A stretch of DNA of 64,000 nt, taken from the NCBI GenBank assembly GCA_017311185.1, contig JAESUZ010000990.1, positions 124,001 through 188,000 on the forward strand. Direction: 5' to 3'. This DNA comes from Proteles cristata cristata. Taxonomy: Eukaryota > Chordata > Mammalia > Carnivora > Hyaenidae. The first letter of the stretch is position 1, and each line of letters opens with the position of its first letter. A model generated the notes under the pieces. It had not been told where the DNA came from and ran no database searches. It was given only the letters and a program-made list of their open reading frames with translations. The position numbers and the translations under genes were made by a program. Shown here in pieces: positions 33,816 to 45,403 of the stretch.

Positions 33816-36239
33816 TATTTTAAAGACAAATATTAAATAATTATGAATGTAATGCAAATTTCTTTGACTCTACCTTGAATTAATCCAGGAAGAAGGGGAA
33901 GGAAGGTAAGTAGGAAGGAGATAATTTATGTAATATACAACACATCATGTTCTTTGGTCTTTGGGATATGACAGATCTTTTCATATGGAATAAGTGAGCA
34001 ACATTCAGGATGTGACCCCCAACAGTGTTTGATAATCTACAATGTATGTTCTATTTATCTTTTAAATCTTAAATATTCATTTTTATGCTCACTCTGTCGG
34101 CCTCGTTCAGTACCTTCATAAAGCCTCTGGCTGCCATAACATTAAGGGATGCATCTGTCCCCTCTTATCATGCTTGAGACCACTTTCATTTTTCTCTCCT
34201 CTCATTTTTGCCTCTACTACTCCTGTTTTTTTCAGTCTAAACCTCATTTTCATACATATCGAACTCTCAACATGCAAGCAAACATATTCAGTTTATCCCA
34301 AATGATAGAGTTTGATATATACGCATAAGGAAGACTATTTCATAAAAGTTAGCATTTCCAACTTCAAGTACACTGGAAAAACAAACTGCCATTTACTGTT
34401 ATTCCAGATGTATCAAGACCTCATCTGGTTGTTCTTCTCTCAAAGAAAACCCTGCTAGATATCTCTCCGAAAACATTTATTAAACTAGTCATGCCACCAT
34501 TCTGGTTGTTCAAGACCATTCTTTCTGAGGCTGCTTCTTCTTAAGTATCAGCCTATTATCTAGCTTCTACTTTTATCCTTTCTGAGCATTTTCTTTAGGC
34601 CTTTTTTTCAAAACTAAGCAAAAGGAAATCAGCCATCCAACAAAAGTGATGCAATTTGGTCATTGTCTCAGGTCAGAATATGACTAAAATTTTAGAAGTC
34701 TTGGAGATTGAGAATATTTTGGAGGTACCCCATGCATAATTCAAAATAATAATAAAATGGGATAATCAGCTGAGTCATCATAAAAGGGAAATTCAACAAA
34801 TTAGCACTGAGTTGGTGTACAAACTTAAATAATTTGCCTATTCATATTAACACTAATATTAAGCACTGATTCTACTTACTGGCTTCTGTGCTCCTTACAT
34901 CTAGGCAGTTGAATGTTATTACTTTGTTTTGATAGGCAGGTTAGCAAGAATTTAGTCAGGTTGCAAGCTTGCAAATAGATGTATGGCAACTAATCTTCAA
35001 GGAAATGTCTTGACTACATGGTAGAAGTTGTAGATAAAGCACCAAATAATTGTTTGATGGATTATTCTGTATAACTTCTGTATATCTGGTTTTAGCTACC
35101 TACTAGAGGAATAAATTCAGATATGAAGGACTGATGACTGATAGTCCCATTTTACACTTGAAACGGATGGTTTCTTTTATAACACATGTAAATTTCTGAG
35201 TGGAAAAATTAATCCAATACATGGAGATGATTTTATATGCAGAGTTTTCTTTGAGATGCTTAACATTAAATTTTTCCCACTCTCTGTCTATAAAGTACTA
35301 ATTCTCAGAAAAGGATATACAACAATCTTATTTCTTTCCCTTAAGCTTGGTATATTTCTTTTCCCAAGTGAAAAGTTAGATGTCATGTTCCATCAAATTA
35401 TATTTGTTTGAACTTCTGTGACTCCTTCTTTGTTGTGGTCTGTGAGGTAGCCTAATACATTATTTGCTTTTCATTAAATGCTACCAATTTTATATGAAAT
35501 ATGAATAAGTAGATGCATTTGAATATGAGCACATATTCAGTCCAGTCCAGTAGCTCATGACCGAGGGACAGGCATATCTTATAACATTAAAAACTGATTT
35601 TCAGAAACTAAAGTTAATTTTTTTTCTGACAGAGTGGAGGGCCTCAACTTTCCTAAATCTCTATTTTTCTTATTTCCACTAAAAATCTTGAGGAGATTTT
35701 TTTCAATTCACCTCTCCCAGTTGGAATCATTGTTTTTCTCCTAGGTCCACTTACCCTACTATGATTCAGCCATAGCTTATTTGTCTTTTCCTAGCAGTAG
35801 TTGGATGGTATCTCAGAACACATTTTTGTTATTAAGTCTCTACTTTCTGTGGATTCTGTCCAGGGTAGGGCATAGGCAAGGGGATCAAATCTTAGGAAAA
35901 TAGCTTTGGTCTCGACAACACTTTCTCATTTAGAAATAATGTACCATTTTAGAACATTTTTATTAACCTCTGAGATCACTTTGAATATAGTTATATCAGC
36001 TGCTGAAGAGATTCTCTAGTCTCTTTTCATAGGCTGTAGTTTTCATGGATTTTCCCTAATTCTCTAAACAAAAACTTGAGCATATAAGTAACAGTATGGC
36101 ATAGCATCTTGCTTCCAAAGGAGTCTTCAGTAGTTTCATGTCTCATTTTGAGTGTTGCTTATCATTTGGGATTGAAGTATCCTGTCAACCTTTAACGAGG
36201 AAAAATATATATGAAATAAATAAGAACATTAATGTGAAA
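33816..36239. other. Unassigned sequence
   Basis: 2.4 kb of AT-rich sequence without recognised gene, RNA or repeat. Probably includes repeats too decayed to call by eye. Confidence 0.4.
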
Positions 36240-37020
36240 TATTTCAGAAAGCTATTTAAATCACATATTGTAAATATGTTCAATGAATTAAATAAAAATA
36301 TGATTAAAAATTAAAGGAAAATATGTTAATATCAGTTAACAAATAGGGTATCTCACAGAGAAATTAGAGTGATTAAAAAGGACCCACTGAAATTAGTTGA
36401 AAGATACAGAAATTGAAATGAAAGGTTAATTAAATTGGCTCAGAAATGATTTGAGATGAAGAAGGAATAACAGTTAATTTGAAGTATCAGTAGAAATTAT
36501 TCATTAAAGAGAAACAAGGTAACAGATATTGAAGAATTATAAAATGTTCCAAAAAGGAAGGAATGAGATTTGAGGCTGAAAATGTTTGAAGAAATAATGG
36601 TCCAAAATTTTCCAAACATAATAAAACATTAATGTATGTATCCAAGAAGTTCAATAAACTCCACCTGGAGTAAACACAAAGATCATATATACTTCAAACT
36701 CATCATAATTATTTTTCTGAGATGTAAAGCCAGAAAAAAAACTAAATGAATGGGAGAAAATGGCTTTTTATGTATAAAAACAATAATACAAATAATAACC
36801 AGCATTTATTTAGGAACAGTGGAAGCCATAATGCATTAAGGTGACATATTCAAAAGTGATATACAAAAAAAATCAACTAAAGTTTTCAATCCAGGAAAAT
36901 TACCCTTCATGTATAAAAGTAAAATAACAATAGTCCTGGATTTTTCAATAATAATTTGTTGTTCATATGACAGAACTAGTGAAAATACTAAAGAAAAAAG
37001 CTTCAGGATAAAAGAAAATT
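36240..37020 (+). mobile_element. Old L1, ORF1-like region
   Basis: GGTATCTCACAGAGAAATTA, GAAGAAATAATGGTCCAAAA, CCAAGAAGTTCAATAAACTC and GTGACATATTCAAAAGTGAT occur in the order of L1 ORF1 DNA. Stops throughout. It may be the 5' part of the L1 whose 3' part starts at 37490. Confidence 0.65.
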
Positions 37021-37084
37021 ATATCAAAGATTCCTGTTTCTGAGAACATGTTATTGAGATATATTATTTCATTCTTGCAACTCA

Positions 37085-37248
37085 TGCAATCGATCTTTCT
37101 CACTTTCTATTTAATGGGCTTTGTTTTTAAACTTCCATGTGTTCTAGGGGCCCCTGGGTGGGTCAGTGGGTGCACTTGTTAACAGCGTGGGATTCTCTTT
37201 CCCCCTCCCCATCTCCTTCTGTTCCTCTCCTGATCTCTCTCGTGCATG

Positions 37249-37298
<50 letters not shown>

Positions 37299-37460
37299 TA
37301 CTCTCTCAATATAAGTAAACACATTACAAATAATTCTGTGTTCTTTAAGCATAAGGAGGCTTAACTTTTATTTACATAATTTAAAAGTTGTTAACACTAG
37401 TTATTCAATTAATTATTCATTGGTCTTGAGAGATTTCTTTGTCTTTTTATTTATTTTTAA
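37085..37460 (+). repeat. Duplicated 190-bp sequence, copy 1 (SINE-occupied)
   Basis: With the SINE at 37147-37336 removed, it aligns with 44268-44450: both have TCTTTCTCACTTTC, TTTGTTTTTAAA, TAAGCATAA, TATTCAATTAATTATTCA and GATTTCTTTGTC in order. About 80% identity by eye. Family unknown. Confidence 0.85.
37137..37346 (+). mobile_element. Internally deleted CAN SINE with GC/CA expansion
   Basis: Body 37147-37336. The A-box part of the head (GGGGCCCCTGGGTGGGTCAG) is kept, but the B box and most of the centre are gone. The CT region runs into a GCGC then (CA)n tract (37246-37295). Flanks ATGTGTTCTA and CTGTGTTCTT. Confidence 0.88.
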
Positions 37461-38250
37461 CCCTATATTGATATCCATACATTCAATAACAACTTACCCA
37501 TTCCACAATTCAAAAAATTAAAACAATTAACTCAAGATGGATTATGGGCATAATTGTTAGTGCTGGAACTATAAAACTTAAAGAAACTGATGCATTAATT
37601 TGTCTGTCTCCTGGGTAGACACAGGCTTCTTAGATACAGGAGAGAAATCACAAGGAAGAAAAATGGCTGAATTGAACTTCATCAAGTTAAACATAATTTC
37701 TCTTTCAAAAGAGCTATTAAGAAAATAACGATACCTTTATAGACTAAAATAAAATCTTTTCAATACTTATATCTGATAAAAAATGTATCCAGAATAAATT
37801 AAGAACCCTTACAACTCACACACACACACAAAAAGAATTAAAAATAGGGGCAAATTATTTGAATGGGGACTTTATTAAAAAGATATTTAAAAAGAAAAGA
37901 AACACATAAAATTTTAGAATCATTTCTTTTCATATAAATACAAATTCAAAAGTTCAACAAACTGTTGCTGATACTACAACATACTCCCTAGAATAACTAT
38001 GAAATCAAAAAGACTAAAATACTATATATTGAAAAGGATATAAAGAAAAATTTAAATTTTTATGCATTTCTAATAAAAAATAAAATGGAGCCACTATTTT
38101 TTAAAGCAGTTGGGGAGTTTTCAAAATGTTAAACAAGGCTTATTATATTTTATTCATAGGTATCTGCCTCAAAAAAATGAAAACATATGTCCACACCCAA
38201 GATTTGTGTATAGTTATACACAAATATATATTCATTGCAGCATTATTTAA

Positions 38251-38589
38251 AATCGCTAAAAACTAGAGGGGCACCTGGGGGCTTAAATTGGTTAAGCATT
38301 TGACTCTTGATATTGGCTTAGGTCATGGTCTCACAGTCGTGAGACTGAGCCCCGTGTAAGGTTCCCCACTGAGGGTGAAGTCTGCTAAAGATTCTTTCTT
38401 GGGGTACTTGGGTGGCTCAGTCCATTAAGTGTCCAACTGTGGCCCTAGGTTGTGACCTCACGTTGAGTTTGAGCCCAGGGTCAGGCTCTGTGCTGACAGC
38501 TCAGAGCCTGAAGCCTGTTTCAGATTCTGTGTCTCCTGCTCTCTCTCTGCCCCTCCCCCACTCATGCTCTGTCTCTCTCTCTCAAAAAA

Positions 38590-38624
<35 letters not shown>

Positions 38625-38725
38625 ATATTCTGTCTCTCTCTCTGCCCCATCCCTTGCTCATATGCATGCTCATGCTCCCTCTCACAATAAATGAGAAAAC
38701 AAATACTTAATCACCAAAAACTAGA
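38251..38725 (+). mobile_element. Older CAN SINE, split by a second SINE
   Basis: The outer SINE occupies 38268-38400 and 38627-38708. Its 17-bp target repeats AATCGCTAAAAACTAGA (38251-38267) and AATCACCAAAAACTAGA (38709-38725) differ at two bases and lie in old L1 sequence. Confidence 0.92.
38391..38636 (+). mobile_element. CAN SINE, A type, nested in older SINE, with AAAT tail repeat
   Basis: Body 38401-38626. Flanks ATTCTTTCTT (38391-38400) and ATTCTGTCTC (38627-38636). Its tail has grown into about ten AAAT units (38586-38626). Confidence 0.92.
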
Positions 38726-38959
38726 AAAATCCAATGCTTTTGAAATAGTGAAAGGGTAAACAAAATATGTTATACCCATGCATTGAAATGCTGCTTAGAA
38801 TAAAAAGAAACAAACTTCTGATACACACAACAGCATAGCTTAATCTCAGAAAGGAAAACATGCGAAGTGAGAGAAATCAGCAAAAGACTACATTTTTTTA
38901 ATGATTCCGTTTATATGAAGTTTTTACAAATGAAAAGCTATAGAAATGACATCATGTTG

Positions 38960-39030
38960 TTTTACTTTGGTTTGGTTTGGGTTTTGTTTGTTTGTTTGTT
39001 CTTTGGGGGTTTTTTGTTTGTTTCTTTCTT
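38960..39030. repeat. T/G-rich simple repeat (TTTG)n
   Basis: GGTTTGGTTTGGGTTTTG, then TTTGTTTGTTTG and GGGGGTTTTTTGTTTG. Low complexity. Confidence 0.9.
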
Positions 39031-39439
39031 TTGGCTATATTGCTGTTGTTTGTTCATTTTTGTTTTCCTTCAGGGCTCAGGAATGGGAGGTGAATTGATT
39101 GCAGAAAGCCACTAGGGCACTTTCTGGAATGATGGAGATATTATAACATTGGATTTTCATGGTTGCTTGAGTGTGAAATTTGTAATTATCATACTATATG
39201 CACTTAAAGTGTGTAAATATTATAGTGTGTAAAATATAACTTAATACAGTTTTTAAAGACTAATGAAGAGTCAAGATAAGGAAGTGTGACTAAATTGGAC
39301 AGTTTATATATGCTAAACTTAGAGGTGACAAACTAGCAATGAACACATGTGGTTAGTCATAATAGTTTTTAACATTTCATGTGTACATGAACATGAAGGA
39401 CACAATTTAGCGATATACTTGTTAACATCAAAATTTTCT

Positions 39440-39612
39440 GGGGGCGCCTGAATGACTCAGTTGGTTGAGCATCCGACTTTGGCTCAGGTCATGATCTCAC
39501 AGTTCGTGGGTTTCAGCCCCGTGTCGGACTCTGAGCTGACAGCTGACTCAGAGCTTGAAGCCTGTTTAAGATTCTGTATCTCCCCCTCTCTGACCCTCTC
39601 CTGCTCATGCTG

Positions 39613-39644
<32 letters not shown>

Positions 39645-39666
39645 AAAAATAAATAAAAAACATAAT
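39440..39666 (+). mobile_element. CAN SINE, A type
   Basis: GGGGGCGCCTGAATGACTCA head, GACTCTGAGCTGACAGCTGA centre, (CT)n at 39611-39640 and AAAAATAAATAAAAAACATA tail. Target repeat unclear (AAATTTTCT before; T-rich after). Confidence 0.93.
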
Positions 39667-39744
39667 TTTTTTTCTAACAGAGAACTATATGTTTCTTACT
39701 ATTCTTACAAAGGTAGAAGAGATGTTTACTTTCATTTTTCAGGC

Positions 39745-39975
39745 ACCTAACACTACTGAGTTACTTTGACCACCATATTAGACACTTTCCATGTATTATT
39801 TAATCCATTATGAGGCCATAACAATCATATTTTTCATTTTTATTGTTAAAGATCTGGGACTGAGATTGAATAACTTGTTCCAGGTTAACAACTGGCAAAT
39901 GGGAGACATGGGATTCATACTCTGATCCTTCCAGCCCAGATGCTTTACTCCTCACCAGTATGCCATACTGCCCTT
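39745..39975 (-). mobile_element. MIR SINE remnant, nearly full length
   Basis: TTCCATGTATTATTTAATCC, GTTAAAGATCTGGGACTGAG, ATAACTTGTTCCAGGTTAAC and CTTTACTCCTCACCAGTATG follow the MIR reverse complement throughout. Confidence 0.75.
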
Positions 39976-40202
39976 TGATACCTTAATAGTTGTGGAGCTT
40001 AATAAAGATACACCAGATTAGTGGAATTCCACATACTACACCTAGTTACATCTCTAAAGGAATTTACTATATACATGGGAACAGAGAACCTGTGCGTTCA
40101 GTTTCAGTGCTAATAAATGTTGAACAGAATGGAATTTCTCTCCCTCCTTGGAAGATTGCTAATACTGTGGCTTTCACTTTTCTTAAAGTCTGGAATCACA
40201 GG

Positions 40203-40252
40203 ATCTCAGTTAAAATAAAATCTCAGTTAAAATAAAATCTCAGTTAAAACAG
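40203..40252. repeat. 17-bp unit in three tandem copies
   Basis: ATCTCAGTTAAAATAAA at 40203 and 40220, with a third diverging copy at 40237. Confidence 0.93.
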
Positions 40253-40864
40253 GCTTAGTCTAAAACTAGTTGTAGGTAATCACACAGTAGCCTTAAGTCA
40301 TAGTCCTTCTTGTTCTCTCTGCCAAGTTGTTGTTTTAATGCCAAATTATTTTCTGAGGAATTATAAATCTTGGATGTAATCTTTGATAAAAAAGAGCAGA
40401 GGCCAAATTAATAACTTCAGACACAAGTTTCTGTGTCATAGGCATGGAGAGGAGGGTCGCAGGACATATGTAAACCTGCCTACAGCGCTCCTAGTTGTGG
40501 TCAGCATCGTAGAGTCAGTACCAGGGAGTCCCACAAACTGAGGTTTGGTAGAATGGCATCGGAGAAGAGACTCTTGGTGCAGAAATTTGTGTGTGTGTTT
40601 TGTTTGTTTGTTTAGGGACAAAAATCATTCAAGAATAATGAAATTTAGTTGCTGGCATTTGGGCTAGAGAAAAGAGCAATATCGTTAAGGTTCCAAATCC
40701 CTCCTGGGTATTTCATGCTATGTGAAAGAAGTCAGAGTTATCTGTAGCTAAATTACACTTTGTTTTAAGATGGCATAAAGACACTTTCCACTTGCACCAT
40801 CAGATCTACTCTCTACTGTTTTTTGTCTTGCTCTAATCCCAGGAGAATGCCCAGTATTTACTGT

Positions 40865-40880
40865 GGGGGGGAGGGGGGGG
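40865..40880 (+). other. G-run with quadruplex potential
   Basis: Seven G, one A, eight G. It can supply four GGG runs with one-base loops on the plus strand. Confidence 0.75.
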
Positions 40881-42017
40881 ACTCCACTTCGCTTTAGCTT
40901 CTGGCTGGACTCAGCAAAAGAGAGGTAGCTGCAAGAGGTCGTAGCATGGAAGACATGTTGTTTAGGGAGGAGTCTGGCCTTGGAGGCCATAGTTTATTTC
41001 TCACAAAGCAGCTCTATTTAAATTTCAGTACCTGCAAACCTTACCACACCCTGTCCTTCCATGACTAACTGTGGTAATCACTGCTCTCATATGGCTGGCT
41101 ACAAGGGGCCCTCTTAATGTATGATCTATTTGGATAATTTCCAGACATTTGTAAACAATCTCTTAATACTCTCCTCATATTATTTGGGTTAAACATGCCA
41201 TTTCTTCCCTGTAGAAACCTGGAATGATACTAATAGTTGTATTGTATATAAACAGCTACCATTGTAGCTTCCAATCTCTCCAGTCTTCCAATAACGGTGA
41301 ACATTGTTGCCAGATTAATGACTATACCACTCCCTAATTAAACAAGATCTACTAGTATTTTTCTTTATTTATTGTTTTTTTGTTTGTTTTTAAACACATA
41401 TATTCCAGTTATGAAAATCTTTGGTAAGCTTCATCGCCTCTATGATAAAACAAAGTAATTAAGTATTCAACTTTCTTTAATTCCAGTTCTCTTTTATATT
41501 CCTACCCAATGCCAGTCCTCAGTCCTAGGCATAATAGTGTATTGACTGTCCCACATATTTTCAATTTAACTCAATATAATTTGATTCAGTTCAGTATAAT
41601 TTAATTTGTCCCATATTTCTTACACACTAAGTTCCAAAAGTATGATATAACTCCTGAGCTCTGGATGAAAAAGGGCTAGATGAGAATTGAAGGGTTTGGA
41701 ACATAAACAATATGGTATAAAACTCAGCTCCACAAAAATTGTCACAGGCCAGCCTGTAAACATTTGTAGAATATATGAATATATTAAAGAAAGAGATTGA
41801 TTTTATTTGATGAACTGAATTCCAGGGCAAGGAGAATACCTGTCAAAAGCTTTTTGAGGGACTTAAGAAAATACATAAGAATCTACAGTTTGAAAATATT
41901 TCCTATCAGTATATTGGCTTGATGCCTTCTGTATACTTTGTAGTGAGTTTTTCAACTTCAAATTGTGCTTTAGCTAAAAGAAAATAGTAGGCACCCCACT
42001 TGATTAGTATCATCCCT

Positions 42018-42052
42018 TTATCCATCCATCCATCCATCCATCCATCCATCCA
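42018..42052. repeat. (ATCC)n microsatellite
   Basis: About eight perfect CATC/ATCC units. Confidence 0.97.
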
Positions 42053-42307
42053 AGACTCTTTCCTCAACATGAAGTTTTAAAATCTCTTTCAAGCTATAAA
42101 ATCTAGAACTATACTAGGATGAATTTAAGTCTGGAATGTACATCCTGATGTTTGTAAACTGCTACTCCTTCATTATCATCAAGAATCTCTAAGCTTATGC
42201 TTGTAGAGTTTGAGGGGTCTCTATACTCTAATATTTTTTTTTTAATTTAAGCTTTTAATTTTGATGGAAACAATAATTTAAGTATATTCTATGTTGTCTG
42301 ACATACT

Positions 42308-42640
42308 ACTATGTTAGTAAGCTTTTGGTGTGTAATAAAGAATAATGCCATAATAACTTGGTGGCATTCAAAATCAAACATGCATTTCTGACATGTATGT
42401 GGGTCAGCTAGAGCAGCTTTGTCCCATTTGTGTCTATTCTAGGTCCTAGATGGCAGGACCTAGGGCATCTGCTTATGCATACATCTGCAGAAGCAAACAG
42501 GGCATGTCCAATATTAAAAGTTTCTTTTACAATTCTGCTTATATCATCTTTGTTAATATCCCTTTGTCAAAAGTTAGTTAGAAGACAAAGCTCAAAGCCA
42601 AGGGTCATGGATGTACACTCAGCCTCTGTGGAAGTGACTG
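42308..42640 (-). mobile_element. LTR-like remnant (family unassigned)
   Basis: GTGTGTAATAAAGAATAATG, ATAACTTGGTGGCATTCAAA, ATTTCTGACATGTATGTGG and GGTCAGCTAGAGCAGC resemble the reverse complement of a mammalian LTR-type repeat also seen at 43790. Strongly diverged. Confidence 0.4.
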
Positions 42641-43216
42641 AAAATTTATAAAGCATAGGACATGATGGAGGAATCATTACTAATGACAATTAGTAGCTGA
42701 TCACAGCATGATGATGGAGATGCAAACATTTTTACTTGTTTTGGTAAATGATTGTGTTCCAGCAAATTGACAATCCAATGATAACAAGATTGCAGTATAA
42801 AAGGCTTTGGAGATTGAATGGATGGGTAGGAGTGGTATGATTCATGAGTCATCAGATGCCATTTTCAGACACAGAAAGATCTGTTCCAAAGAGGTGAGTT
42901 CAATATTTCCAGTCTAAAATGATCCCATCTTCATAATTGCTTACTCACAACAATCAATACTGCACAATTAATTCAAATAAGTGGGGGATGAAAAAAGTTC
43001 CTTTTTCATAATTCAGCAATAATTAGAATAAGTAGCCATTTAATAAAGATATGAACAACATTAGAATAGTAAAATGTCAAAGCAAACCCAACAGCATTAA
43101 ATAGTTAGTGTATCAAACTTCACTAACATTGTCATTTTAGCACTATACACTGGTAATTTTTGTAAAGACTGGGGTCCAACTACCCTACAAATTGTTAAAA
43201 TTATTAATGCATTTTG
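42641..43216. other. Unassigned sequence
   Basis: Nothing recognised. Confidence 0.45.
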
Positions 43217-43466
43217 TGCATATTTATTTATTTATTTATTTATTTATTTATTTTAAATGTTTTTTTTTTAATTTATTTTGAGTGACATGGGGGAGAGGAA
43301 AGCAGGGGAGGGCAGAGAGAGAATCCAAGTAGTTTCTGTGCTGTTAGTGCAGAGCCTGACACAGGTCTTGATCCCATGGACCATGAGATTATGATCTGAG
43401 CCCACATCAAGAGTTGGACTTTAAGCCAACTGAACCACCCAGTCACCCCTTATGCATATTTATTTA
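43217..43466 (-). mobile_element. Older CAN SINE with TTTA repeat and target duplications
   Basis: Body 43231-43452, with (TTTA)n in its tail (43231-43252). TGCATATTTATTTA at 43217-43230 and 43453-43466. Confidence 0.92.
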
Positions 43467-43789
43467 AACTATGGTTCTTTGAATCAAAATTCACAAACAA
43501 ATAAATATGAAGCCAGACCTAGGTCTAAGGCTTTGTTTTAAACACAACACTGATGGTTTAGTTTAGATATCACATCATCGTGTTATATTAATTACGTAAA
43601 GTTTTGATCTTCCAAGTGATCACCAACATAAATTATCAGTTGTTTCCTTGGTACATACCTAGTTGATCATGTTAGCTTCCTCAATTTCTTCATCATTTTC
43701 CCAGCCTCTGCTCTCTCACTGCTCAGTTGCTGAAGCCACATATTTTAGGTTTTATTTATATGGCCGGGCTCCAAGACTATATATTGATT
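43467..43789. other. Unassigned sequence
   Basis: Nothing recognised. Confidence 0.45.
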
Positions 43790-44267
43790 TCTGTATAAGT
43801 TACACATTGTGATAATAATGCTACAAAAGTAACGACCCAAAAATAAGGTCAAGTAAAACAATATACATTATTGAAGCCATGATTCTACAAACCTGTGCTT
43901 TAGCTGAGCGTTACTTCTGATCTGACCTAAGCTTACTCTCATTTGAGAGTTGGCTACTGGCTGCTGGAAGATCAAGCATTTGTAGGTCACATGTCTTCTG
44001 ACCGGAGCAACTTCATTTGGCTCCATTTTTCTCTACAGCCATCTAGCAGGGTAAAATGGGTTCTTTTCAAAAGGCAGAGACACAGGAGCAACTAAATAGA
44101 CATGCACAAGTCACATTAAGACCCCTATTCAGAACTGTCATGCTATTACTTTTGTCATATTGTGCTGCCAGAATAAGAGACAAAGTCAGGTTTCTACTTT
44201 TTGAAAGGCACTAAAATGTCACATGGCAGAGTGTAGACAAGGATGAGATTAAAACCATGGGACAATT
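43790..44267 (-). mobile_element. LTR-like remnant (family unassigned)
   Basis: Order of landmarks: ACACATTGTGATAATAATGC, GCCATGATTCTACAAACCTG, AAAGGCAGAGACACAGGAGC, GCACAAGTCACATTAAGACC, AATGTCACATGGCAGAGTGT, and ATTCATGCAACTGG at the right edge. It fits a mammalian LTR-type repeat in reverse orientation. Confidence 0.5.
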
Positions 44268-44450
44268 CATGCAACTGGTCTTTCTCACTTTCAATTTCAT
44301 TGGTTTTGTTTTTAAAATCCTATGGGTTCTATAAGCATAAAGCCTTACTTTTTTTATTTTATGTAACTTTAAAGCTGTTAAAATGAATTATTCAATTAAT
44401 TATTCAGTGATCTTGTAGGATTTCTTTGTCCTTTTATTTTTAAATTTAAA
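44268..44450 (+). repeat. Duplicated 190-bp sequence, copy 2 (no SINE)
   Basis: Counterpart of 37085-37460. The site matching the SINE insertion reads TATGGGTTCTATAAGCATAA, an uninterrupted (empty) version. Confidence 0.85.
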
Positions 44451-44644
44451 TGGAGTTCCTATATAATTCATATTTGAGAATCTCTGTCTTTTGATTAGAG
44501 GTTATTTTAATAATGTATAGGATAGTAAGGGTACACGTATGGACTCAAACTATTTATTTCTAACACTGTTTAGGTTACCACAGAAATGTAATGGATTAAT
44601 AGGAAATCTAATTAAGAGGGAGGAAGGCAGGGTGATTGACAACA

Positions 44645-44860
44645 TGGTTTGCCCAGCTATAATCTCTCAACGCTGTGACTTTGAGTAGGTTCCATAGCTT
44701 CAATTTTCCCATGAATAAGATGAATAGGGATAAAAGTGGTACCCATTTTATGTGGTTCTTGAGAAAATTAAATGAACATCACACACACACACATACACAC
44801 ACACTGCTTAGAGAAGTGCCTAGCACAATTGAGACACTATGTAAGTATAAGTGGCACCAT
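44645..44860 (+). mobile_element. MIR SINE remnant with CA tract
   Basis: CGCTGTGACTTTGAGTAGGT, TTCAATTTTCCCATGAATAA, GAGAAAATTAAATGAACATC and GAAGTGCCTAGCACAATTGA follow MIR on the plus strand. A (CA)n tract lies at 44779-44804. Confidence 0.75.
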
Positions 44861-45171
44861 TTGCATAACAAATACTCATGATGACTTGGTTTGTAATTGT
44901 CTCCACTTCCATTGTTAGAGTTTGGTAGCCCATTCTTCTGGGTTTCTTACTGTTTAAATTTAGTGGGAGAATCTAAGAGACTTTGGGTTTGTTAGAGCAA
45001 TTGAATCAGCCCTCCTGAGCCCACTGACTGTCCAAAGTAGAGGATCCGGGACTCATCGGCTGAAAGAGAAGAGTAGAATGTTTCAAAGCATTGCAGACAT
45101 GTGAAACATCCAGGTCTTCTCTCTTAATGCACCTAATTGTTCTTCCATTCGGCAATAATATATCTCCTTCC

Positions 45172-45403
45172 AAATTTGTGGGTTTATTGTTTTTATTTAT
45201 TTATTTATATTTTAGAGAAAGAGAGAGTGCATGTGCAAACTGGGGAGAGGGGAAGAAAGAGAGGGAGAGTACTAAGCAGTCTCCACGGTCAGCACATAGC
45301 CTTTGTGGGGCTCAACCCCATGGCCCTGGGATCACCACCTGAGCTGAAAATCAAGAGACTGACACTGAATGGACTGAAGTATCCAGGTGACCCTAAATTT
45401 GTG
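45172..45403 (-). mobile_element. Older CAN SINE with target duplications
   Basis: Body 45181-45394. AAATTTGTG at 45172-45180 and 45395-45403. Head diverged (CTGAAAATCAAGAGACTGAC). Confidence 0.9.

Larger units (their letters stand above)
37490..39270 (+). mobile_element. Old L1 (L1M-like): late ORF2 to 3' UTR
   Basis: TCAAGATGGATTATGGGCAT (37530s), GGCTTCTTAGATACAGGAGA (37620s), ACTTCATCAAGTTAAACATA, ATTCATTGCAGCATTATTTA (38230s), then 3' sequence AGTGTGTAAAATATAACTTA near 39230. Nested SINEs at 38268-38708 and T/G simple repeats at 38960-39030 interrupt it. Confidence 0.75.
39976..42307. other. Unassigned sequence with minor repeats
   Basis: No gene supported. It contains a 17-bp unit repeated three times (40203-40252), a G-run (40865-40880) and an (ATCC)n tract (42018-42052). 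The part at 40400-41110 is less AT-rich than its surroundings and may be an unrecognised repeat. Confidence 0.4.

Noticed and set aside
36240..39270. One full-length old L1
   Set aside because: ORF1-like and late ORF2 segments are present, but the ORF2 start and middle are missing and a separate duplicated sequence lies between, so continuity is not shown.
40203..40252. CRISPR-like repeat array
   Set aside because: Three direct tandem 17-bp units without spacers in a mammalian genome; a simple tandem repeat.
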